Assembly (NCBI RefSeq): GCF_000315625.1
Contig: NW_005434599.1
Location: 181,265-245,264, forward strand
Reading direction: 5' to 3'
Origin: Guillardia theta CCMP2712
Lineage: Eukaryota; Cryptophyceae; Pyrenomonadales; Geminigeraceae
DNA: 64,000 bases
Each line of letters starts with the position of its first letter. Position 1 is the first letter of the stretch. The translations under genes and the position numbers were made by a program. Positions 45,748 to 57,257 of this stretch are shown here, piece by piece. The notes beneath the pieces are model-generated. The model was given only the letters and a program-made list of their open reading frames with translations. It did not search any database and was not told where the DNA came from.

Positions 45748-47061
45748 GTCTTCAGATCCTTGTCCTGCCTCTCACCATGTACAACCAACCGCCTGAATCC
45801 TTTTTTTGTTTTTCTTTTTTCTTTTTTTTGGTTTTACAGTGTGTCCCCCAGCAGCTTCTGATCGGATTGCCTAGGGACCCGCCTCAGATAAAACCGCGAA
45901 AGAAGTAAGAACTAGGTGGGGTGGGGTAATTACAGATATTCATGGGGTAGGGTAGGTACCAGAACCACACATTTCATCATTACTTTCGAGGCAAAGGAAG
46001 GGTAGGGTGATATATCATCAAGGAATCTCTGTGGGGAGGGGTAGTTGGGATACGATTTGGGGGGTGGATAAAAGCAGGGTTCCTACACCCACCGGCTATT
46101 TGGGCGGGGTATATGGTGGGTAGGGGTCCAGTTGAGGTTGTACCCATAATTTTACTCAAGTTTCCATGTTGGCCGTTACGCCTCAACTGTCGACTACAAG
46201 CCCGGTGACCACCCACCTCGCACAACTAGCGCCTACCCGCCGTCCTTGTACTAGTACCCCTACTTCCTAGATGTGTATTCGCTGTGAAGTACCGGTGCAA
46301 TTCTTCTCCCCACCCCCTTGAGAATCAACCTGTGTAGTACTCCCTGCTAGCTGTTGTCAAACTCGCTGAAGGTCCGATTGAAGGGTAGGGGTACTCACCC
46401 CTACGAGGAATTACATACACTCCTCGAGTTCACACCCGTACTACGAAGAGACTTACACAGTGATTAGAGGGGTACAGTTTTATTTGGGTAGGGTGATTGA
46501 CCCCACCTGAACTGGGTTATCACCCCCACTCCCGGCTGCCCCCTCCGGCGCTCGAAGAGGAAAAATGGAGAGGAAGGCCGGGAGGGAAGGAGATGAAAGC
46601 AAGAGGAGAAGGACAAGGATGGGATAGAGGGGGGAAGGAAGATGACAGGATCATTGAGAGATAGGTTACTTGTCAGTACCATACTCGTTCCAACCGTGTA
46701 AACCGTTTCCTTGCGCCTCCACATGTTTCCTCTCACTCCACCTGTCACTCCGCCTGCGTCCAGACAAGTGAGGGGAAGCAGGAAGAAATGTTAGTAGGAA
46801 ACAAGGACAAGACGAAGTGAGAAAAAATATGATTCCCTGGAAAATCAATCTGAAAGAATCGGCGGGGAGTGCGATCTGGACAGAGAATAAGTAGAAGATT
46901 GTGATAGGCAAAAGTCAAGGTCAAAAGGATTCCAATCACCATCATCCTTCTAGACTATGAGCTTAATAACAGACGTCGACTCAATCTGTAAGATTGCTGA
47001 CGCTGATGACAGTTGATTTGATCGCCAAGGTGCTTGTTGGTGAGGACTCCATCTCATCGCG
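45748..47061. other. Divergent intergenic region rich in GGGTAG/GGGGTA words
   Basis: Separates two divergently transcribed genes. From about 45915 to 46500 there are at least eight G-rich words (GGTGGGGTGGGGTAATT, GGGGTAGGGTAGGTACC, AAGGGTAGGGTGAT, GGTGGGTAGGGGTC, AAGGGTAGGGGTACTC, TGGGTAGGGTGAT). About 45800-45832 is a T-rich tract. 46550-47060 shows no supported gene. Confidence 0.65.
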
Positions 47062-50000
47062 ATGGAGGTAGGGAGTAATGGAGCGGTGGGAGAAATATCA
47101 AATGATATTTCGCAGAAGAAGAGAACCTCATCGTACAAGGACAATCGGCTCCTTGTCACGTCTCGAATATGGCTCAAGGTGTCCGACCTCCGATGGGTAG
47201 CTGGCACTGTTGAGAGCGTTGACGAGAAGTGAGTCAGCTAGGTTGTGTGAGGCTTGTCTGAACATTGACTCAGGAACCTGACGATCCGAACCGAGGATGG
47301 AATGCTCGTCTCGGTCCCTCGAGGCAGCAACCGGATCAGTCAGAGAACTCCACCAGGGATGGTCGCCATCGACGACCTGACCGCTCTCCCGGATCTTGAT
47401 GAGCCCAACATGCTAGACAGCCTGTGTCAGAGGTACCTGCAGCACAAGATATACACCCGGACAGGCCCCATCCTCGTTGGAATGAATCCCTGGCAAGACT
47501 TGCGGCTGTATGCTCCGGAAGTGCTGCACTCATATCGCAAGCAGCAGATGAACTCGATGCCCCCGCACGTGTTCGCCGTGAGTGAAACGGCGTTTGCGAA
47601 CCTGCAGGCTGAGAGGAAGGATCAAACTATTCTCGTGAGTGGCGACTCGGGATCGGGGAAGACTGAGAGCACAAAATTCATGATGCAGTACTTGGCAGCT
47701 GTCGCAAACCACACCCAGAAGACAGCAAACATCGAGCAGCGTGTCTTGCAGTGTAACCCAGTGCTAGAGGCGTTCGGAAACGCTAAGACTCTCAGGAACG
47801 ACAACTCTTCAAGGTTCGGAAAGTACATTGATATCAACTTCGACTCTTCGTTCGCCATCAGCGGAGCAAAGATTGACACGTACCTCCTTGAGAAATCTCG
47901 TGTTGTCTCCCAACAACCGGGTGAGCGAAACTTCCATATCTTCTACCAGTTGTGCTCGCAGGTGGGCAAAGATGCATACTTCAGCAACATCCTTGCGCTG
48001 AGGCCCGCTGAAGACTTCAACTATCTGTATCAGGGAGCACATGTCACGGTCTCTTACAAAGCTGCAAACTCATTTGAAAACACAGTCGAGGCCTTCATGG
48101 CCATTGGGATTCCACAGAATGAGCAAGAAGAGATTTTCAAAGTCATCGGAGCTGTAATGCACATGGGAAACATCAAGATATCATCAGACAAGGACGGCAA
48201 CAGCGTCATCGATCCCAACTCTACAGACGCTATAAACTGCACAAGACTCCTTGGCTGCTCTCACCATGACTTGATCAATGCCCTGATGCAGCGACAGATC
48301 CAGGCAGGGATCCTGGGCTCAGGCGACAACTACCTAGTGGCTCAGACATGCCAACAAGCAATGGATGCAAGAGATGCGCTCGCCCGTGCCCTATACGAGC
48401 ACATGTTCTCTGCTCTCGTGCAGCGTATCAACGTCTCATTTGGCATGGTAAACAACGAGTTGAATGGAACGAGCCAAAAGAACCACAAGATCATTTCCAT
48501 CCTTGACATCTTCGGGTTCGAGCACTTCAAGACGAACTACTTCGAGCAGATGTGCATCAACTACGCCAACGAGAAGCTTCAGGGTCACTTCAACGAGTAC
48601 AACTTCTCCTTGGAGGTGATCGAATATCAACGAGAGCAGATTGACTGGTCTTACAGCGACTTCAAGTTTGAGACCAACACCAAGTGCATCGAACTGATCG
48701 AGGGGAAGCGAAATGGCTTGTTCGCCCTGCTCGATGAACAGTGCATCATGCCCAATGGCTCGGACTCTACCTTCTGCACCAAGATCCAGCAGGAATTCGC
48801 CAGCCATCCACACTTCAGCGTTGTCAAGATGTCCTCCTCGCAATTTCAAATCAAACATTACGCCGCTGACGTCATCTACGATGCCAACGGCTTCTGCTTC
48901 AAGAACAAGGATCCAGTGCAACCCGCACTGGTCTCGCTCATGTGCAACCAAACGTCCCCGTTCGTGAAGGAGCTCTTCAAGCGCTTTGTGCACAATGACT
49001 TGTCCAGTATCGCGGGATCTCCTACCCGCGGCCGGTCAACCATCATCTTCGAGAGCGTGACGATGCAGTTTAAACGTCAGCTCGGCGACCTCATGGCGAG
49101 GATCAACGCGGCTCAGCCTCACTTCGTCCGCTGCATCAACCCCAACTCACAGAAGATGCCAAAGCTGATCGAACCGGAGATGATCCTAGACCAACTCCGC
49201 TGCTCGGGCCTCATGGAGGCTGTTCGTGTGTCTCGCGCCGGCTTCCCAGTCCGCATCCTGCACGAGGACTTCATCTACCGCTACTCCATCCTAGTGCAGC
49301 CCATCAACATCTCCGAGGACCGGCTCAACGTCATCGAGATGATCCGACAGATGAAAATCTCCATCGAGAACTTCCGTGTTGGACTGACCAAGGTCTTCCT
49401 CAGGAGAGCTGTGCATGAGAGGATGGAGGAGGACAGGAGCAGGCTGCTCGTGCGTGAAGCCAGCACGATTCAGCGCGTTTGCCGAGGTCACATGGCAAGG
49501 AAACTGTTCAGAAAGATCAAGAAGATGAGAAACGATGCAGCTCGGGCCTTGCAGGGGCAGTCGCGCATGGCAATCAACAGGATAAAGTATGCCATGCTCC
49601 TGAAGAAGAGGTATGAAGCGCTGCGGATCGCAGCAGAAAATGCAAAATTGGCAGAGTCGCAAGAGAAGGAGCGAGAGAAGGAGAGGGAGTTGGTGAAGGA
49701 GCAAGAAAGAAAGGAGGTCAGGGCCCCTCCCCCTCCTGCTCCTGTGGTCCCCGTGAAGGAGGTCGCGAGGCCGGCAAATGACGTCATCGTCGCTCCAAGA
49801 GAAATCCCCTTCCAGCAAACCCCCGAGGCGACTTACATCTCCGACCTGCTCTGGAGCATCCGCACGTCGGCCAACAGCTTCGACATCGATACGAAGAAGA
49901 AGGAGATCGAGGCGAAGATGGCGAAGAACAGCGGGTGGTACCAAGACGTCCTCAAGGCCTGCGAATCACTGTTGCAGGAGAAGCAAGACTTCCTGACTGA

Positions 50001-50703
50001 GATCAAGAACCTTCACGCAACGGTGGACCACAACGCCAAGAACAAGGTCGACGTGCTGACGAAGGAGATTGTCGGCAAGAACTCTGAGATCCACCAGCTG
50101 ACCCAGTGGCTGGTGGAGGCTCGCGCACACGCCAAGGATCCCATCTACGTCCGCAGGCAGCTGGAGGAACAGTTCCAGATGAAGATCAGCTCCCAGAACC
50201 GCGTCATCGAGGAGGTGGTCCGCCAGCTGGAGTTGACCAAGGCCGAGCTCAGGTGGAAGGAAGCTGAGAACGCGGACCTTGTCAACCGCGTCAGCCGCCA
50301 GATGGCCTCCTCCTCAGGCCCCCGCATCGATCCGCACGACGGGCGCCTCTACTCGAGTGCCCAGCAGTACTCAAGCTCGAGAAACAGCTTCGACGGAGAG
50401 TTCTCCCCGTTCCGGTCGACGTCTGGGATCTCGCAGGAGCATCTCAAGGCTGCAATGCCGTCGGACCCTCTCATGCGCTCCAAGGACGAGCGCATCCGCG
50501 AGCTGTCGAGGCAGCTGGAGGAGCAGCAGAGGAGGTACGTGACGATGGAGCAGCAGCTCTCGTCCGAGCTGCAGCAGCGGAACGCGATGATGCACGAAGT
50601 GATTAGGGAGAAGGACATGAAGCTGGAGGAGATGGGCATCCGGCTCTACATGCTCACCGAGGCCGCGATGCGACAGAAAGACAGGCAGCTCAACGGATGG
50701 TAA
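47062..50703 (+). CDS. Unconventional myosin heavy chain
   Basis: Actin-based motor. ATG 47062 opens a short exon (MEVGSNGAVGEISNDISQKK) that supplies the SH3-like N-terminal strand (WLKVSDLRWVAGTVESVDEK). A 45-nt intron (47229-47273) joins in phase to a 3.4-kb exon; total 1,198 aa. Motor landmarks: P-loop GDSGSGKTESTKFMMQYL, switch I NDNSSRFGKYIDINF, switch II DIFGFEHFKTNYFEQMCINY, the actin-binding/SH1 region (CINPNSQKMPKLIEPEM, LRCSGLMEAVRVSRAGFPVR). The neck has two or so IQ-like motifs (TIQRVCRGHMARKLFRKIKK). A charged helix (EKEREKERELVKEQERKE), a Pro-rich hinge and two coiled-coil stretches (near residues 880-980 and 1070-1190) form the tail. No MyTH4, FERM or cargo domain is seen. All catalytic loops look intact. 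The class is not assigned; it could be class V/XI-like or lineage-specific. Confidence 0.93.
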
Positions 50704-51442
50704 AGAGCTCCGAGTGGAGAGAGAAGTTTCATGTGGAGATTGACACGTTGGTGAATGTAACATGTCCTTATCGCGAGCGTTGCCTCTCTTCCTTTCACTC
50801 CCTTCCAAATATTTCCTCTCCTCCATTCCTGCCTCTCCTTCCCAACATTCCTCCGTATCTCCTCTCCCTCTGTCATTATCTTAACTCTACATCTCTTCCT
50901 CTGTCATTATCTTAACTCTACATCTCTTCCTCTGTCATTATCTTATCTCTACAACTCTTCCTCTGTCATTATCTTATCTCTACAACTACAACAACAAAAA
51001 TACATCTTCTCATGCTGCACTCGTCCTCAAGACAACCTCACTTCACCTCCTCCTGCCCTCTGCCGCCTTGCTCGCGTTCTCTTCTCTCCTGCCCACACCT
51101 CCACACAACAGAGCTCAACACCAGCCAAACTTTACCAGGACGTTAGGGATTATGTACAAGGCAGTCATCCCTACTACAGGGGCAGCGTCTAGGGAAGCAT
51201 CGGGCTCGGGGTGAAGGACTTCATGCACTTGATGCCTGCAGGACCGAATCAGACAAAGAGCACATCCAGATTGTCTGTTTTAGCCAGTACCATCCACAAC
51301 CATTCCTCATTCTCTCCCTCTCCCCTCCCCTCCCCTCTCCATCTCCTTGTTCTTTTCCCGCTCTCTTCTCGCCAGCTCTCTTCTCCTTTTTTCTCATCCT
51401 CCCTAGAACGTCCCCGCCTCCCTCCCCCCGCCTCCCTCGCCC
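50704..51442. other. Intergenic spacer with 31-bp tandem repeat
   Basis: Pyrimidine-rich 3' flank of the myosin gene. Four direct copies of a 31-bp unit (TGTCATTATCTTAACTCTAC...) start at 50871, 50902, 50933 and 50964; the last two share A-to-T and T-to-A changes, indicating stepwise duplication. No supported gene in the remainder. Confidence 0.75.
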
Positions 51443-51745
51443 TCAATCGCAGCAGCGACAGAACTCACGATTGCCCAAGTGCGAGAAGGTAGTGGTACAG
51501 TAGTCGATGTTCTGAAGGTTGTTATAGATGGCTGGCCACCTGCAACAAGCATATGAGCACAAGCTCGCACTAGAACCATCCCTGTACGTGTTGGGGGAGG
51601 CGCCGGCAGGGGCGATGTAGTCGTCAGGAGGCATCGGGATGCCTCTGAAGTAGAGGTAGTGATCAGGTTCACTGCTCTGCACGGGTGCAGTGGCAGTTTC
51701 CGTGTCGTCTTGCAGTTGGACGAACTGACGAATGAGGCTGAACAT
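51443..51745 (-). CDS. Small protein ending in CRCCD (unknown)
   Basis: Unrecognised. ATG 51745 opens MFSLIRQFVQLQDDTETATA, then HYLYFRGIPMPPDDYIAPAG. A 48-nt GT-AG intron (about 51541-51588, beginning GTACAGGG) joins in phase to WPAIYNNLQNIDYCTTTFSH and the end LGNREFCRCCD, giving about 84 aa. Without splicing the same frame also reaches the same stop, so the intron is inferred from its typical size and borders. The CRCCD tail could bind metal or be lipidated; that is speculation. An AG acceptor sits right before the ATG, so an upstream exon is possible. Confidence 0.4.
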   Translation of the reverse strand: MFSLIRQFVQLQDDTETATAPVQSSEPDHYLYFRGIPMPPDDYIAPAGASPNTYRDGSSASLCSYACCRWPAIYNNLQNIDYCTTTFSHLGNREFCRCCD

Positions 51746-52923
51746 CCTGCGCTCGCTAGGTCAAAGGCAGGGAGCGGACATCAAGCCCACTCCCGATCTG
51801 CTTCACGTCTCTACTCGTCGAGATGCTCCTCTGAACGCTTCCTGTACTCCGCTCCGTCTTCTACAGGATTCTTCGCACTCAAATCTACTCCTCCCCCGCC
51901 CCTCACGAACGACCTCCTCTCCCCGACCCCCACATCTTCTGCGTCTTTCATATGCACCGCATCATGAGCTTGAACGAGTTAAGACTCATACCAGTGCAAT
52001 GTTCTTTGAACATCTCCCTACACTCTTGCTCTCCTGTCGTCCGGTGGCTGAACTGAAACAATCGTTCGCCCTCATTTCAGCCATCGTGAACCTTTCTACC
52101 CGACTATCGCAGCTCAACTTGCCTCATTCTCTCCCACCCTTTCTATCCCATCAAGCACGTCACCTATCCTCCTCTTCTTTTCTCCTTCCTTTCTCTTCTC
52201 TCATCCTCTCCTCTTCCCTCGCCTCCGCCATATCGCTCCATCTCCAACCCGGCATCTCTATTTTCGGTAGAGCTCATACAGACCACAATTTCCACCCACC
52301 CCCCTCTCTCCCAATTTCACCCCCTTCTCTCCCCAATAGTACCCCACCATCCAAACAAACAACCCTTCTACCCCTGATTCTCCCTATAGACTACCCGGTA
52401 CTCACCCTGTACCCCTTCGAGGGCACCACCCCCCACCTCCACCTATCGGAGATCTGACCTTGACCTTCCGACTTCCGACTTCACCACTACCCCTACCCCC
52501 TCCAGAACAGTATAAACTACCCCTACACGCAAAGTGTGCTAAACCCCAGTTTCTGCCTCCGGGTATGGACCCACCCCTCACTCATACCACTACCCCTACC
52601 CCCACAATTAACTTCTTTTTGTACCGTGTGCCCTGTGCCCCCTGGGTATCCACCCCTGAGTTTCCGTGATACACCACCCTCCATGTTCCATGTTTGGTAC
52701 CCCACCCATTTCACTGAGGACCCCATTGCTTGCCGATACACCCCTGGTATCCGACCACCAACCCAGTCATAGAGTTTGAGAGAAGGGTATATTCTGTGGA
52801 GATGAGGGGGGTACTTTTATGACCCCACCCCCCTTTTCAACTCCGAAAAAAATGAACCCACCCGTTTAGCACAGACCCTCATTCCAACCTTCGATCTGAG
52901 ATTGCGCCATGGCAGGCTAGCGC
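51746..52923. other. Intergenic spacer rich in CCCCTACCCC words
   Basis: About 52290-52830 is dense in C-rich words on the plus strand (CTACCCCTACCCCC, CCACTACCCCTACCCCCAC, TACCCCACCC, GTACCCC), the complement of the G-rich words of other spacers. 51746-52290 is pyrimidine-rich with no supported gene. Confidence 0.65.
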
Positions 52924-53860
52924 ATGGAGTGGTGGGTATGGCTGGTGATCGCCGCGGGCGTCGTGCTGGTGCTGATGGTCGTCGGGATCATCTTGATGAA
53001 GAGGAGGAAGGGAGGAGGAGGAGACGGTGACCAGGCGAATGTGGAAGCGGCGGCTGAGCAGAGGTGCTCATGGCCAGAGAAAGTCGTGTCAGGATCGTGT
53101 ACAAAGGAGGAGGCTGAGGAACAGGACGAGGACGTGAGGTTGGAGGCAGCGGTGGGGTTCGATGGATGGGGGCTGGTACAAACTATCGACGATCCCGAGA
53201 AGAAGAAACTCTTGAGCTCCAAGAGCGATGACGGGGATGAGGCCGATGCTTTCAACGGACTTTACGTGGGCAAGTTGGGCGGGGGAGTCGCCGATCCTCC
53301 TTCCATCGGTCTCGGTACAGTCTTCCCCGATCCTGAGAGTCACAATCCTCGTCCTGATCCTCATAGAATGATCGTCAAGAAGCTTCCTTCGCCGCCAAGT
53401 GTTGGAAACGGTCGAAGGTCTACATTCGACGAACATTTGCGAGCAGCCGATGAACCGGCAGTTGAGGCAGAGGCGGAGGCGGAGGAGGGGGGGACTAAAA
53501 TTCTAGCACACATGCATGATTGGGGAGGAGAAGTGCCTGAAGATGAAAAGGACAATCGGCCTTCAGAAAACGGAAGCATACTGAGCCCTGCCATGGTCGA
53601 GGAGAACATAGCGGAGGATCCCTCGGTGACGCGGAAGAGGTTCACAGGGTACTCGCAGACACCTGCATCTCGGTAAGATACAGCAGAGGAGGCGGCGCGT
53701 GCGTGAGTTGAGACTTGCCGCCAGGAAGAGGAATGGCACGGACCTCGTTGGTGCCGCCGACCTCCAGCTGAGCTCGTGAGCGCGTTCCTTGGTGCCTTGT
53801 CGCTGTCCTGTGACGAGGATCTTGCAGATCTCCATCGCCGAACTCTTCGCGCAACTCTGA
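52924..53860 (+). CDS. Single-span membrane protein with acidic cytosolic tail (unknown)
   Basis: Unknown function. ATG 52924 begins directly with a strong membrane segment (WVWLVIAAGVVLVLMVVGII), then LMKRRKGGGG, the classic basic stop-transfer flank. The rest is acidic and low in structure (EEAEEQDEDVRLEAA, EAEAEAEEGGTKI) with short conserved-looking pieces (ADAFNGLYVGKLGGG, RSTFDEHLRAADEP). The reading frame reaches a stop at 53674, but the codon before it overlaps a good donor (TCG/GTAAGA). Splicing to an AG near 53706, then over a short GTGAGC intron, yields LAARKRNGTDLVGAADLQLS and SILQISIAELFAQL with stop 53858-53860, about 280 aa. The spliced version is phase-consistent but unproved. 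With no N-terminal leader, the short end would face the lumen or outside and the tail the cytosol. Confidence 0.65.
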
Positions 53861-53966
53861 ACATGGGTGGAGCGATGATTCCATCAAGTCTCGGACTCTC
53901 TCTTCCTCTGACTCCTCTGACTCTCCCGCCAGGTGGGTCCAGGGGTTCCGCGTCCGTGCGCCATCC

Positions 53967-54443
53967 ATGTCTCCTCCTCAGACTCGATCGAGACGGAGGA
54001 TCCTTGCGCTGCATCAAGAGGTTCGCCTTGCTTGCTGTTCGTGGAAGCGGAGTTGGAGGGAAGGGAAGAGAACGAGGAGGGAGGAGGAAGAGTTGGGGTG
54101 GGGGATGGGGGATGTCTCCAGGATGGGAGCGAGCGAGTGGGCGACTGGAGCGATCACGGCATGGGAGGAAAGGAGGAGGTGCGATAACTGCCTGTCTTAG
54201 ATCTTCTCGGAGACTAGGACGCAGAACATGACGCGGCCAGTAGAGCTGCCAGGGGACAAGGTCAACCCGCTCTCCCTCGCTAGGCTGAACTGACGAGGGC
54301 GAGTACAGGGCGTCTCTTTCTATCAGTCAGGGGGAGCGCTGGCAGGGCGCATGACCTACACGTCGCTGGAGCATGTCTTAGTGCATGAGCCGACAGTGAT
54401 GCCCGAGGGTGTGATAAACGACGAGGACGAGATGTGGGGGTGA
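53967..54443 (+). CDS. Possible small three-exon protein (unknown)
   Basis: Weak. ATG 53967 reads MSPPQTRSRRRILALHQE to a GTTCGC donor. A phase-0 AG near 54199 leads to IFSETRTQNMTRPVELPGDK. A 48-nt intron starting GTCAACCC leads in phase to GVSFYQSGGALAGRMTYTSL and the end INDEDEMWG, stop 54441-54443, about 82 aa. The last two exons look coding; the first is a guess and its intron (about 180 nt) contains low-complexity purine sequence. Confidence 0.3.
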
Positions 54444-54686
54444 GGGGGTGCGGGGTGAAGCTATTCTTTATTCTTTCTTTGGCATGAGTGAAGTCATACC
54501 ATGCTTGCTAAAAGGCAAGAAGTGAGTTAGGTACAGTTCATACAGAGCGAGGTTTTCACAGAAGAAGTTTCAGCACGGAAACGCTCCAGATCTCAAAGAT
54601 GTTCCCACGAATCGATGGGGCAGATTGGTTGCACAAGAGAGTAGACAAGAACGGCATACACAGCATACACATTTTGACAGCTCTTC

Positions 54687-56786
54687 TCATAGCGCCAGCA
54701 ATTTCTCGAAGCGGTCGATAACCTGCGCAACGGTCACTCCCAATGAGAATGTCTTGAAGTCGCTGCTCACCAGCTTGACCGGCTTGAGGTTTTCGTAGGA
54801 GATGGATGACTTCTCCTCTGGACCCCTGTGTTGACGTCAGCACAACCAGCAGGAGGCGAGCAAGGAGATACTCGAGCTTCGGCTGCACTTGCATGTCCAG
54901 CAGCTTCCCCGCCTGTGTTCACGTCAGCATCCCCTCACTGCATGCGGTCAAACCGTCACCAGATTCTTCGCCACTCGGTTCGCCATGTCTGAGACAACAC
55001 GCGCGCTGCTCAGCACCTGCATGCCGGGCGCAACGCCGCTTTGCAACGCCGTGAGCCGCGACGAGTCGACGCGAGCTAGAGAGCTTCCACTGGCCTCGGC
55101 AAAGGCAGGAGGAGGAGACGAAGCATGGTAGCTTGAAACCTGCTTAATCAGCATCAGCGATGGACAGGGGAGGAAGAGGAACTTGGAAGCAAGATCGGGA
55201 GGTGGGGGGAGGTGGGGCGGTTATGGAAGTGAAAGGAGTGCATGCTTGACCTGAAGGTCTGGGATGTTGTGAGGAACCATCGCAAGCTCCTGAGGAGTGG
55301 ACGGCGACACCGGAGCTGCTCTTGCTGGAGCCACTGGGACCATCGCGCGAGAATCATCCATGGCGCTGGCTGGCTCCTTCACCGGGACAATAAGATTGAG
55401 CAGAGAAGATAAAGGAGACTCGACCTCCTGAGGCTTTGCAGCTTCTGACGGGGCAGGTCTTAGCGACACCTGGAGCTGTTCGGCCTGTTTCTTTGCTTCC
55501 TCCTCCTCTTTTTGCTTCCTCTCAACCGCTCTCGCTTCCTCTGCCCGCCTCTGCGCATTGATCCTCGCTTCCTCCTCTGCCCTTCGTCGCTCAATCATTT
55601 TCGCTTCTTCCTCTTCCTTCCTCTTCCTTTCCTTCTGCTTCTCAGCTTCGAGCTTCTCTGCCTCTTTGCGCTTCTCTGCTGTTAGTTTCTCCCTGGCCTC
55701 TTCAGCAGGGTCGGCCGTCAGGTCCTCCTGCTGCTTACCATAGAAGCCATGCCAGATAGCTTCACCTGTCTCATCCTCAATGATGGTGATCGAGCCATCT
55801 GCATTCTTCTTCGGCCTCCGCAACAGTCGCCCCTTCCACATGAACACATCCTGGTCGCCCTTGACCGCTTGCAACTCGTCCAGCATCGAGTCCAACAGCT
55901 TTTCGTCCGAGGACGCTCGGGACGTGTCGATGGGGATCGGAACACGGAGGAGCGTTCCAGGAACAGCTCCGAGCGGCACCTGGATCCTGAGGAGCTGCCC
56001 TTTGTCGTCTGTCGCCTCTAGGAAATCCAGAGGCTCGGCGTCATCGGGCACCATGATGCTGATGCATCTCTCTTGCTTCCTCCTCCTCTTCGTCCTCTCG
56101 TCCAAAAAGGTCGCCTTCTTTCCCCGCGTCAGCCTCACAATTCTCACCCGCTTCTCCCCGGGTGCCCGAAGGCCCAGCTCCACCTGAGAACCAAAGGCCC
56201 CGGTGAGGAGGGGAGTGACGTCGGTGACGGGCTTCCCGTACACTTCCTTCCCGTCCACCGACACGAGACAGTCGTCCACCATCACCTGCTTCGACTGCGC
56301 TGCCGGCCCGTCGGGCGCCAGAGACTTGACGTACATCCCTTTGTCCGATCCCACCCGAAAGATAATCCCGACGCCCGCCGGTTTCGGCAGCTCAGCCGTC
56401 TTGCCTCGCGTGAGGACAGGAGAGAAGTACTGGAACTCGCAGGTCCCGTTGTCGAGCACGACATTCCTGCGGAACTTGACAGAGATCGGCGTGCCGACAG
56501 GCCCTATGATGAGGCGAGTGACGATGTCGGGAGGCACCCCGAACGCCTTCTTGGAGTTCACGGAAATGAGGCAATCCCCTTCCTCCAGCAACCCGCATTC
56601 ATCCGCTGAGCCGCCCAGCTCCATGCTCTTGATGTAGAAGCCGCCATCAGGCGCTATCTGAAACACGATTCCTATCCCTGCCTGGTCTGCTGCCGCTTCA
56701 GAACTCTCCTCTACCTCGAAGGAAGTTTCGGGCGAAGCTGACGAGGGAGGGGTCTTTGGTGAGCTCTTGAACAGCCGCTTGAGCAT
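54687..56786 (-). CDS. Double-PDZ protein with Glu/Lys/Arg coiled coil
   Basis: Likely a scaffold that binds C-terminal peptides; the partner is unknown. ATG 56786 (MLKRLFKSSPKTPPSS). PDZ 1 is about residues 36-105 (GIGIVFQIAPDGGFYIKSME, EEGDCLISVNSKKAFG). PDZ 2 is about 137-205 (GVGIIFRVGSDKGMYVKSL, VDDCLVSVDGKEVYGKPV). A middle region (CISIMVPDDAEPLDFLEATD; VFMWKGRLLRRPKKNADG) has no family I can name. Residues 375-450 are a highly charged helix (EKRKEAEKLEAEKQKERKRK). A Pro/Ala linker follows to a donor at about 55252. The next exon reads VSSYHASSPPPAFAEASGSS to MANRVAKNL, then AGKLLDMQ... and a last exon ending SLGVTVAQVIDRFEKLLAL, stop 54687-54689. The phase between the last two exons could not be closed, so the final 45 residues are provisional. 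Confidence 0.75.
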
Positions 56787-57257
56787 GCTTCACTCGGAAG
56801 GGCTAGTTTCGCCTCTGCTGCAGCCCCGTGCTTGCTTGTTAGAATCAACCAATCTGCTGGACTCGTTAGATGTCATGCAGCGAGAATCGTGTCGTTTTGC
56901 TCCCTCCTCCCTCCTCCCTCCTCCCTCCTCCCTCCTCCCTCCTCCCTCCCTCCCTCCTTCTCTCTCATTGTATCCTATTGAACCCTCTCAGAATTTCCTT
57001 CTCCTTCCTTTGCTCTTCTCCCTCCTGCTCCTCCTTTCCGCTCTCGTTTGCCCTGCATCTTCCGCCTCCTGGGATAAAGGCAAATAGCATTGCGAGGGGT
57101 GGGTCTGTAGCATAAGGGGGTACATGGCTGTCGGGGTACCTAAAGAACGGGTGATAATTACAGTAATATGTCGAGAACAAGGGGGTAGTAATTATTTTAA
57201 CAGGGGTAGTGCAGATGAAGTTGTCCGAACTCGTTGAAAGGGTGGTGAGTAGAGATA
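56787..57257. other. Divergent promoter-type spacer with 7-bp CCTCCCT repeat
   Basis: Lies between two divergent genes. About 56904-56955 is a CCTCCCT heptamer array. About 57093-57200 has several GGGG/GGGGTA words (GGGGTGGG, GGGGGTAC, AAGGGGGTAGTAATT, CAGGGGTAGTG). No gene seen. Confidence 0.65.

Noticed and set aside
45900-46510. Telomere or subtelomere array
   Set aside because: The GGGTAG/GGGGTA words are scattered and irregular, lie between ordinary genes and are on both strands; no tandem telomeric array is present.
50871-50994. CRISPR-like array
   Set aside because: The 31-bp copies are directly adjacent without spacers, in a eukaryotic intergenic region.
53361-54017. 218-codon minus-strand frame opposite the membrane protein
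   Set aside because: Antisense of the acidic-tail coding sequence, Ser/Arg-rich shadow, with no splice-consistent continuation.
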